Of a DNA stretch of 64,000 nt, positions 1 to 12,000 are shown in pieces. The notes below the pieces were generated by a model. The model ran no database searches and had not been told where the DNA came from. It was given only the letters and a program-made list of their open reading frames with translations. This DNA is from Lewinellaceae bacterium. Lineage in GTDB: Bacteria > Bacteroidota > Bacteroidia > Chitinophagales > Saprospiraceae. Numbering within the stretch: the stretch's first letter is position 1; every line of letters starts with the position of its first letter. The DNA lies in the NCBI GenBank assembly GCA_020636105.1, contig JACJYL010000002.1, forward strand, positions 1,516,001 to 1,580,000, read 5' to 3'. The position numbers were made by a program, and so were the translations under genes.

Positions 1-3000
1 GTATCATATCCGCAGTGGTGATGGAGCCTGATGAGTTCACATCGGCTGCGATCATTTTGTACGGACTGTCGAGCAACTGTACGCCCAAAATATGTTTGGT
101 TGCCAGCACCAGGTCAAAGGTAGTTACTCCATTCAAAGGATTGATATCCAAATGAGGAGTCACCGTATAATCATACCCATTTTCGACTACATCAAAGACA
201 TAGTTTCCAGTTGAGAGGGTTGTCTCAGAGAAAGAAGTATTTCCACTCAGGATCACTTCTGCTCCTTCCACGCCTTCGGATTCTTCCGTCTGTATCGTTC
301 CTGCGATCATGGACAGTATTGGTGCGGCACAACTTTCGTGGGCCTGTACCAGTACATAAGTTTCGCAGTAATCATAATTCGGTCCGCCTATCGTTCCGTC
401 TGGTTGCAGGGCATACGGGTTGTATGCACTATCCCATGAGTAGATGCGGATCAAAGTCGTTGCATCATCGTTACAATCGAGTACCAAACCGGTTTGGTCC
501 GGAGTTGGAATGTCTGTGCCGTTGGCTACATCTTCCGCTCTGTGGATAGAATACTTGATCGGCTCTGAACAATCGGATACCGGACTTGCTATAAAGTCGG
601 TAGCCCAGATTGCCATCGCACAACATCCGTTTGCCTGTGGCATCAATGTTACGGTAAGCCCGTTGATACATACAGGAGTCGGTGCTTTACAATCCACCAC
701 TTCGAATGGAATTTCCAGCCAGGTGATGTTATGACATCCATCTTCGATGTGTACTCCAAAGCTGTGTGCTCCCAGTGGATAATTACCACTGATGGTGTAT
801 AACTGATGGGTTGCATCAATGGCTACCGGTCCTGAGATGCTTGCAGATCCGTCCAAAATGCCGTCTGCAAAGGCATCAATGAATCCTTCAACAGTGACTA
901 CACTCAGATCGCAATCTTCTTCAACGATGAAGGTAATTTCCACATCTCCGTTACAATCTGCTGATTCACTGCAGAATGCGCCATAGTCAGAAACTACTGC
1001 CGTAGGAGCAACAAAGTCATAAACTTTGATCACCTGCGTGTACTGCCAGTGTCCCACACTCTGCAATTCATGGTTGATCGTGCTGTTGGCCCAGTGGCCC
1101 TGGGGAGGTGTTCCTCCCTGGCAACGGTTCTTACCTACATACGGATTCGTATTGGTCTCATTATTGTCTCTATCCAGGTAGGACGTAAAGATCGGATTGT
1201 TTCCGTTCCACGTCGTACGAACGATTACCCATACGTTTTCATCTCCAGGATTGTTGTCACAATCTTCGTCTCTTCCGATCACGATCGGGTCAGACTCACC
1301 GTCCCATTCGCACCAGTTGATGACTTTATAGGTACGTAAAATTTTGTAACATTCGTCGCTGGTAGCTGTGTAAGGAACATCCGTTACGTTAACAGTGATC
1401 AGATCACAACCAATCGTATTGTAAGCAATCGTATCAGGACTTGGCGTTCCACATTCTGCCGAAGCATCTTTAGGGAACTTGATCTCGTAATTATGAACTT
1501 CGTAAACCGTGATCACCTGAGTACAAGCGTTGGTTGAGGTCAGCCCCCAGTCATCCGTTGCACGGAAGGTACGTACTACAGTACCCCATCCACAATCGTT
1601 AAGGTTGTTGTTGACAGAAGTCTGTTCAGCAATGGCATTACAGTTATCTTCAGCCCAGGCTTCTCCGAATACTTCGTTGAGCTGAGCTACATCCGTCCAG
1701 TCTATGTGTAACAGTTCGTCGTCATCGCAATGCATACTCACACTGTGCGGAGCATGACAGAACGGTGTGATCTTGTCTTCGATCAATACATCTAACCAAC
1801 ACATATTGGTATTACCCGCTGCATCAGTTACCATCAACTCGATGGTTACGAAGTTGTGTACATCATCACAATCGAAGTCAACCCAAGGACCCCATTCACC
1901 TCCTGCGCGACGTACTTTGATCGTCACCTCACTACAGTTGTCATGGCTACCTTCGTCAACATCTTCTGCGTAAACGCGTGCGTAACCTTCACTGCCTATT
2001 GAGATGTGCAAATTATCGTCACATATGGCGACCGGCGCAATGTTGTCCACTACTGCAAATGCACAGTCGTAAGCGCTGCTATTGCCACAAACATCCGTTG
2101 CTGTATAGTGCAGGTAATGATTGCCGTAAATACTCATCGGTACTCCTGTGGCATAAGGTCCTGCCTGGTCTGCTCCGAATGGTCCGTAGGAAGCGATCGT
2201 CTGTTCTACGATCTGTGTTCCTGTGACCTGCCCCCACTGGTCATAAACATTGACCTGTGCATGGATCACCACATCAACTGTCCACGAATAAGTATTACAG
2301 TTATCTGTCACAATTGGTGCCGCTATCGGGAAAGTTGCTGCACAGTCGAATGGTCCTGTGGAATATACAGGCATATCGCCTGCGCCGTCCCAGTCCGTAT
2401 CCGGCCAGTTACAACCGATCACCGGTGGTGTGGTATCTCCTACCTTGATAATCTGAGTATAGTTGGTTACCGGAACAGGATTACACCAGTCCACTACCGT
2501 CCATTCTCTGACTACTTTATAGCTGTTCTCACATACATTGATCGGATTGCTATCCACAAAGGCAGCTCCGAGGTTGCAGTAAGTTGCATCAAGATCGTAA
2601 GTTCCATAAGCAGTGGTCACGGATGGATAACCGGTCACACTTGGGTGTGGGTATCCGTCTGTTGTCAACACCACTTCATCGCTGCATTCCAGTTCTACTA
2701 CTGCCAGAGGCATTGCTACATCACCAATATTTGGTTTGCGTACACGAATTTCCTGCGTACAGCTTGCCGTCATCGGTGCGCCGGTACAATCAGAATTGTA
2801 ACGGTCAGCTACCTGGAAGTGTCTGGTGATCACATCGTAACCACAGCCGTCTTCACTTTCTGTCAAAACGTCCCATACAGAAACCCGTACCTGGCCACAG
2901 TTATCACCTACTTGTGGTATGCCTGTCTGGCTCAGTATCCAGCTTAGGGTAGCACTCATAGATCCTGCAACAGTTGTACCGTCTGCATAAGCTGTGTAGT

Positions 3001-6000
3001 ACTGTGTGCCGCTGATCAGGATACTTTCAATATCCGTGCAGATGAACTCCGCACCGCTGGTCAATGACACATCGGTTGGTGCAGGGCATTCGATGGTCGG
3101 AGAAGTTTTATCTTCTGCCGTCACCTCTCCCCAGCATACCGTGAAGTTCGCTTCCACGCCGTCGGCGAGGGAAATCATATAACCGAAGGTGCCGCAACCG
3201 TCGATGGTCGCGCCGTTTTCAGTATTGTCATCTATTACAGTGATTACAAAGTCTTCTTCTGTCAGACAACCCCATGTACCGTTCAGTACCGTGGAAGCCA
3301 ACAGTTCAACACTGCAATCTGTACCTAATGTTGCATTGACAAAGGCTTTACAAGCCAGGTTGTCTTCAGGAGCTTCCTCCTGGGTCACTACGATGTGGAA
3401 ATCTTCAGTGCTTGAATTTCCTGAATCATCGGTGGAGACGATACCAATGGTATGGTCACCAGGACCTACTTCAACGCAGTATTCTCCATCCACACCATTG
3501 ATCGGTGTTCCGTCGACGGTCACTACCGTTGTTACGTCGTCATCGCAATTATCCGTAGCAGAAACGTAGAAACATACTTCCGTCAGCGGATCATCACATG
3601 GATCCAGAGCAACGTTGATATCCTGTGAAGGATGAACGATGATCGGTGCCCAGGTATCGGGCTGTGAGGTCACGTTGATTTGGGCATCCACATAGGTTGT
3701 TGCTCCATTACTATCGGTGAACGTTGCGTAAAGCAGGTTGCCGTCATTCTCTGCGGAGAACATCGCTGTGATTTCGAGATAACCTTCCACATAGAACCAC
3801 TGAAGGTTCAAATCCGGTGCAGGCCCGCCAAGGTAATCCTGGATACCTACCTCCCAATCAAGGGACTCAAGTAAAGTCAGATCATCACAGTCATCACTGA
3901 TCTGGATGGAGAAGGTCGCCGTCAGTTTGTCTTCACATACAGGAACCGTAAAGTTCAGATTGCCAGGAAGAATTACCATTGGTGCCTGGTTCTGCTGCTG
4001 GTTGATCACCATCAGTGGCTCTACGATCTGTCCGTCATATTCTATCTGGAACACATAGGTTCCTGCTGTTACCACACCGCAGGCTTCGAAGAATCCTACA
4101 TTGGTCTGGCTGTTCATATCTACATAAGTGATCTCAAGGCCTGATCCTCCTCCAAGGAAATGCACCAGGTCTGGGTTCACCGGCTGACAATCATCATAGA
4201 TCTGGAAGGAGTAACATACTTCTGTTGCTTCTTCACAATATGGAATCGTCAGGTTTTCATCTGCGGCAAGGATCACTGCCGGCATATCGGCTACGGCCTG
4301 CTCTACAGAGATCTGTACATCGGCAAAACCTGTGTTTCCATTATCATCGGTGTAACTGGCGCTCCATATGGATCCGTCGTCTCCGGCAGATACCGTGACC
4401 AGGTATTCTATGTATCCGTCTCCTTCGAAGTTGACAACTTCCGTGCCGTTGGCATTAAAGTTGACATCAGCGGCGGTAATCGTTTGGTCACAAAGATCAC
4501 TCACATAAACCGTTACAATGATGTCGCGGCTTTCTGCACAATGAGGAATAGTCACGTTGTTCGCTCCCACGATCGTTACTTCAGGATCGTTGAAATCCAA
4601 TACTTCCACCACGTAGGTCATGGAGGTCACATTGCCATCAGGATCCTTTACGTTGATCGTCAGCTCTGTCGTTCCGGTGCTGAAGTTCACATCAACAAGG
4701 TACACCCCAAATCCGTCGTTGGTCACAATCACCTGCGTACCCGGATCGATGGTAGAAGGAATCATATTCACTTCTGCCCATACAGCTCCGTCAGCGGTGA
4801 TATCGCCATAACATCCGTCGATGGCCTGAACATACAACTGCTGTTGGTAATGGCAGGCGCCTTCCGGCAAGAAGTATGGTCCCATTTGGGTCACTTCATT
4901 ACCAAGAATATCGGTTACGAATTTGTCTGGTCCTTCGTTATCAATCGCATTGGGAACCTCCTGTACCATCACTACAGGATTTACCTTTGGACGACATGGA
5001 CCTGTTTCCAGTACGGATACAGTATATTGTCCGGCATCCAGATCGGTATAAACATAAGTGCCTGCAGGGACATCAATATAAATATCTGTTGCTGCCACAG
5101 GAGTCGTTCCTCCTGGTGTACTGTTGTTTACAGGTGTTACGGTTATCGTAAAGGTGGATGGTCCACAACTTGGACTGTCCTCAATCGTTACGGTAAGGGT
5201 ACCATTGGCTTCGTAATTCTGACTGCCCCATGGGCAATCAGGTGCCGTGGCACTCTTCGTGACGATATGTGGATAGTCAAACGTACACAGTCCGTCAGGA
5301 TTCACATCTGTTGCCAACAGCGGGTTGCCCAGGATATCGCCGATTTGTGGCGTTCCGGGAGCATTCACCCAGCCTAAAGTTGCCTGTGGAGGAATTTGGC
5401 CATTGCAACCTTCCTGTACATATACATCATAACATGTTCCTGGCGCAAGGCCTTCTACCATGTAACTGACCTGGTCGCCGTTGATGACGATATTCGGATC
5501 ATCAGAACATACCGTGATCAATTGTACGGCTTCGTTATTCCAAGGCTCGAATCCGTTGTTGCCAATGGCGATATTCCAGCAGTGTGCAAAAGTATTTACA
5601 TCAAAGATCTCATTGTTTGAGGTCCAGTGGATTATCGCTGTGGTTTCCATCACCATATCCACCCAAATATCGGTTGGAGGAAGGCACGGTACCATGATAC
5701 CACCATCAACGGTCAAATCCTGATCGCCGGAAAGCAGGGTATAGAATCCTGACATGCCTACCGGTGAATCGTAATTTCCTGGATCGACATCACTATCCTC
5801 AGGATCAATGGTATTGTCCGGGAAAGTGAACACCAGGTACTGGGCAAACCTTTCCAGCTCTGCTGGTCCTGTGATCATCGAAATATCAAACGTGATCTTA
5901 TAGGTTCCCGGAGCAAGTCCTGTAAACAGGTATTCTCCGTTCGCATCCGTCATCAGCATCGTTGCAGGGATCGGTTGTCCGTCAGGAACCATCATACCGC

Positions 6001-9000
6001 CCGGAATGGATTCTCCAATATTATTGGTACCACTCAGGAACAATTTGGCGCCTTCAACAACAGGTTCTCCAGGATCCTGAGCTCCGTTTTCGTTCAGGTC
6101 GAGCCACACGAAGTTACCAATGGATACAGGTACATAAACACCCGCATCGATGGTTTCATTGCGCTCGCGGTCCATCATCATCACAGGTTCTGTCATACCA
6201 TTCACATCCGCATCACTGTCGTTCTCATCCGTGGCATCTGCATTGGGTGAGTCCTTGAAAGTGAATACATAATCATTCGCATTACCATCCGTAGCAGTGG
6301 AGGTATTAAAATGCACACAGTATTTTTCCATCGGGATCAAACCGATGAATTCGTAAAATCCTGTGCCATCTGTTGTAGTCGTGGCAAGAAGTACAGGGTT
6401 GTTCGGATCGGTACAATCGTGCAACTCAACCGTCGCACCAGGTACACCACTTTCGTTTGCATCCTGCACCCCATCACCATCTACATCATGCCATACATAA
6501 TCGCCCAATGCTGCCAGTGGCTGGTAAAAATCTTCGATCTCACCAAATGGATAAGAACCGTCAGCGTATGGGTTTTTGAAATCAAGTCCACCCAAATCAC
6601 TGAAACGGAAACGCATGTGTGTTTCGCGGTTCGGGAAGGTAGCGGTAACAGGAACGGTGAAACAGATTTCTGTAATCACATTCGCTCCAGCAGGCATAGT
6701 GGCCTGTGTGGTTGGCGTTACCGTTACACCGCCTACTTTGTTCCACTCTATGGCCTCTCCGGCTCCGAAGTCAAGACTGCCGTCAAAGTCAATCCACGCC
6801 TGCATCACACCATCGGCAGGGCCGGTGGTCATCACATCAAAACAGGCTTGATAACCAGGAATCATCTCGGTCTTCAAAATTACACCATTCTCATCATCTT
6901 CGCAGGCAACACCAACAGGAAGGCTTGACAATCCCGCAAGATTATCATCTCCTTCATTGGCAGGCTCAGGATTCTGAGGATCCGTAGCACTGTAATATCC
7001 GGCGGTGTAATCAGGCTGACCATCCAGTTCAAGGTCCACACAGGCACCCATAAACCACAATGGTGTAAATAAGTGTTTTGGTCCTTCCATGCCCGGCATA
7101 CCTGTATCCTCTAATGTGGTAAAGGTATTCGGTAAATCTCCATAATCAAATCCTCCATAACCAAAGTCAAACGTAAGGTTATCCTGATTGTCAGGGTAAC
7201 TATTGCCTGGATTATCAGGGTTCGTCATGCCTGGCATATCGTTGATACCATTTTCTCCTAATGGCTGGTCGGTTACATCTACTATGGTAAACAATTCGCC
7301 ATTTTCGTCATCACTGTCCACATTTTCATCCGTTCCTACGCCTAATAAAGTCGCAAAACGGTCTGTATTTACGGTCAGTTTATAATCGCCGGGAACAAGC
7401 CCTGAGAACATATAAAGTCCATCCTTACCGCCCATATTCGAACTCACGGTGGTATAAGTGACATCATCTAATGTACCCATAATTCCGTCCACTCCGGCCC
7501 ACATCAACTCTACTTCAAAACCGTTGAGTCCTACATCAAGACCCGGATCCTGAATACCATTGTAATTGCGGTCTTCCCAGATCAGGTTACCTACTTTAGC
7601 ATCAGGTAATTTGTAGTCTTCGACTTCTCCCTGTGGAATACTGCCGTCCGCGTTGATCCCTGTAGATTCAAGTCCACCATCCGGACTCAAGCGGAAACGC
7701 ATGAAGCCGTCTCCCATGACGTACATCGCATCGGCTGGCACATCAAAACAGACTTCAAGGCCAGTGACTCCTCCATCAGGAATACTCACTCCGCCTCCTG
7801 CGAAATCACCGGTGGTCAATTCCTCCGCAGCCATTGAGCCGTTGCCATCAAAATCTAACCATCCCTGGAGAACAGCTGGTGCTCCTGTGGTGTTCACTAC
7901 ACTAATCTCAATACATGCCTGGTAACCAGGAACGATTGGAGTAGTGAAAGTAACACCATCTTCATCATCGCATCCATTACCGCCCGGGTGTCCGAAGCTA
8001 CTGCCTGTATTATCATCTCCATCCATCATCAAACCGGCCATCATCTCATCCTGTCCGTCGAGTTCTGCATCAATACATGAACCCAAATAGAGTTGAGGAA
8101 TAATGATGTGGTAAGGTCCGTCGGAGGCTTCAGTTGTTCCGTAAGAATCCGGAAGGTCTCCAAAGTCAACAGCATAGTATCCAGCGTCAACTGTCAGTAC
8201 CGTATCCTGAGATTCGATAACATAAAATTCCGTCATGCCGCCCATGGCTGGATCTGCATCACTGTCTTTATCATCTGCAACGCCTGCTTCATTCGCTTTT
8301 GTTGGATTGAAGTCTGCAGGGGTGCCAAAAGTAATTTTGTAGGAACCTGGCCACAGGTCTCCGAACATATACATACCATCAGGGCCGGTAGTTTGTACCG
8401 GTGCGGTGTATGGATTACCCAATCCGTCGGTTCCACTGATCGTCGCGGTCGCTCCCATAAGTGGAGGTTCGCCGGCATCCTGCTGGCCGTTATGGTTCCA
8501 GTCTTCCCAAACAATGTCTCCCAATTTTCCAGGGACAAACATTCCCGCATCTACTGTTGGGATGGTATCTCCTGACATAATCGGATACATGCCTGTCATG
8601 CCGCCCATTGCAGCATTGGCATCACTGTCATTGGTATCGTCGCCATTGCTGCTCGGGTCATCTGATGCGGTAAACACATAGGTTGAACCCGCTGGCGTGG
8701 TAAACGTAATTTTATAACTGCCCGGAGGTAAGTCACCGAACATATACATGCCATCAGGGCCGGTAGTCTGTACCGGTGCGGTGTATGGATTACCCAATCC
8801 GTCCGTTCCGCTGATCGTCGCTGTGGCGCCGTTCACGGTAGGCTCACCCGGATCCTGGACACCGTTACCATTTACATCTTCCCAAACGATATCGCCGATT
8901 TTTCCAGGTATATACATTCCCGCATCTACAGTAAGATCCGTTTCACCAGACTCAATGGTGTAAAATGGTGTCATACCCCCCATTGCCGGATTCGCATCAC

Positions 9001-12000
9001 TATCGTTGGTATCATCACCATTGTTGCTTGGGTCATCTGATGCGATAAACACATAATCAGAACCCGCTGGCGTAGTAAACGTAATTTTATAACTACCTGG
9101 GGTCAGGTTGCCAAACATATACATCCCATCAGGGCCGGTAGTTTGTACTGGTGCCGTGTATGGATTACCCAGTCCGTCGGTTCCGCTGATCGTCGCTGTC
9201 GCTCCGTTCACGGTAGGTTCACCCGGATCAAGGACACCGTTACCATTGGTATCTTCCCATACTATGTCGCCAATCTTTCCAGGTAAAAACATTCCAGCAT
9301 CCACTGTAAGATCTACATCACCTGACTCGATGGTGTAGAATGGTGTCATGCCGCCCATTGCAGCATTGGCATCACTATCATTGGTATCATCGCCGTTGCC
9401 ACTCGGATCATCTGGTGCAGTAAACGCATAGTTTGAACCCGCTGGCGTGGTAAACGTAATTTTATAACTGCCCGGAGGTAAGTCCCCGAACATATACATC
9501 CCATCAGGACCGGTAGTTTGTACCGGTGCGGTGTATGGATTACCCAACCCGTCGGTTCCACTGATGGTAGCAGTAGCTCCATTAATGGTAGGCTCGCCCT
9601 GATCAAATACTCCGTTGCCATTGGTATCTTCAAATACGATATCTCCCAATTTGCCGGGGAGGTACATTCCTGCATCTACCGTAAGGTCTACATCACCGGA
9701 TTCGATGGTGTAGAATGGTGTCATGCCACCCATTCCGGCATTGGCATCACTATCGTTGGTATCATCGCCGTTGCCACTCGGATCATCTGATGCGGTAAAC
9801 ACATAGTTTGAACCCGCTGGCGTGGTAAATGTAATTTTATAACTGCCCGGAGGTAAGTCCCCGAACATATACATCCCATCAGGGCCGGTAGTTTGTACCG
9901 GTGCGGTGTATGGATTGCCAAGACCGTCAGTTCCACTGATCGTAGCGGTCGCACCATTAACGGTAGGCTCGCCCTGATCAAATACTCCGTTGCCATTGGT
10001 ATCTTCAAATACGATATCTCCCAATTTGCCGGGAAGGTACATTCCTGCATCTACCGTAAGGTCTACATCACCGGATTCGATGGTGTAGAATGGTGTCATA
10101 CCACCCATTGCAGGATTGGCATCACTATCGTTGGTATCATCGCCATTGTTGCTCGGGTCATCTGATGCGGTAAACACATAGTTTGAACCCGCTGGCGTGG
10201 TAAATGTAATTTTATAACTGCCGGGAGGTAAATCACCGAACATATACATCCCATCAGGACCGGTAGTCTGTACCGGTGCAGTGTATGGATTACCCAATCC
10301 GTCGGTTCCGCTGATTGTCGCTGTCGCTCCATTGATCATGGGTTCACCCGGATCCAATACGCCGTTACCGTTGGTATCTTCAAATACAATATCTCCGATT
10401 TTGCCGGGCACGTAAACACCGGCATCCAAATCTTCATAATTATCTCCTGCCGTCAGGGTAACACTTGGGGTGCAACCTGAGGTTTGATCGGCATCACTGT
10501 CATTTGTTTCATTGCCTTCACCCGGGGCAGTAAATTGCATAGTTGCTGCATTCGGATGATTCGCAGTTGCCAGGGCAAAACACACGCAGTACTCCCCGTC
10601 AATCAGACCGATAAATTTATAAAATCCGTTTACATCTGTTTGCAGGGTACCCAGGTCATTGCCTGGTGCTCCACTTGAACAATCGTGCAAGGTAGCGGTA
10701 ACGCCCTCTACGGGTGTTTCACCATTATCCTGAATTCCATTGTAATTTTTATCAATCCAAACATAATCACCCAACATGGCGAGTGGCTGTTTGTAATCTT
10801 CTACTTCTCCAATAGGCACGCTGCCATTGGCATTAATACCGCCAAAGCCTAAACCACCATTTGGACTCAAACGGAATCGTGCATATAATTCCGTTGAACC
10901 GGTAGAGAAAGTTGCTCCCGCTGGCACATCAAAACAATATTGAACATTGGTCACGCCTCCGTCAGGGATCATCGCACCTCCGCCGGCAAAATCAACGGTA
11001 TTTAATTCATCGTTACCGTTAAACATTCCATTGCCGTCGAAATCGATCCAGCCCTGAAGTTTAGCCATAGCACCGGTTGTATTGACAATGCTTACTTCAA
11101 TACAAGCTTGCTGGCCGGGCACGAGAGACGTGGCAAAACTGACACCATCCTCATCATCGGAACAATTGGCACCGATAGGCAGGCTGGCGTTAATAGTGTT
11201 GTTATCGTCTCCTCCGGTCATCATTCCGGCCATCGCATCCGGTTGACCAACAATTTCAGCATCTACGCAGGAACCTATATATAATGTTGGATCCAGCTGA
11301 TGTCTCGGGCCGCCCGCGCCATCAGTAGTGCTATAAGAATCCGGAAGGTCTCCGTAATCATTCACCAGCATACCAAAATCATAAGAGTGATCGTTCTGAC
11401 CGGCCGCTCCTGTGGTTAACGAAATTAAAGCTTCACCACCCACTAAACCTGCATCATTATCACTTCGGTTTGCCAGGCCTGTTCCCACAGCGTCTGTTGA
11501 AGTCAAAACCATTTTATTCAAAGGTCCTGATCCTATACCACCACTGAATTGTGTGGGGGAAATTCTTACCTTATAATCTGTAAAAGGCAGCGGTCCAGAA
11601 GTAGTTGCCGGTCCCGCAGGATCCATAACATTAGTATGGTTGAAATAATATCCACCTTTGTTGTCTGTCATGGTTGTTGCAATGACATCCATATTGGCAT
11701 TCAGCAACTCAATCACAACGCCCTCAATACCTGGTTCATTACCATCCTGGATTCCATCGGCATCCACATCCATCCACACAAGGTTTCCTATTTCAATAGG
11801 GGCAGCCACCCCTGCTAATTCTATATCTCCGAGTCCATTGGCCTTACTGGGTACAGCTTCAAAATCACCGCCGACGAGTGTTTCCCTGTCATCAAAAATC
11901 TCATAAGCAGATCCTGCAACAGGATCCCCGGTAGTGTTATTAAATCTTATAACTCCTCCGGATCTGATATAGATCGGATCCAGTACCACAGCAAGGGCAT

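Noticed and set aside
8177..10414. Regular spacing that could suggest a CRISPR or satellite array
   Set aside because: The 375-bp period is a multiple of three, the frame is open throughout and the units encode a known domain type.
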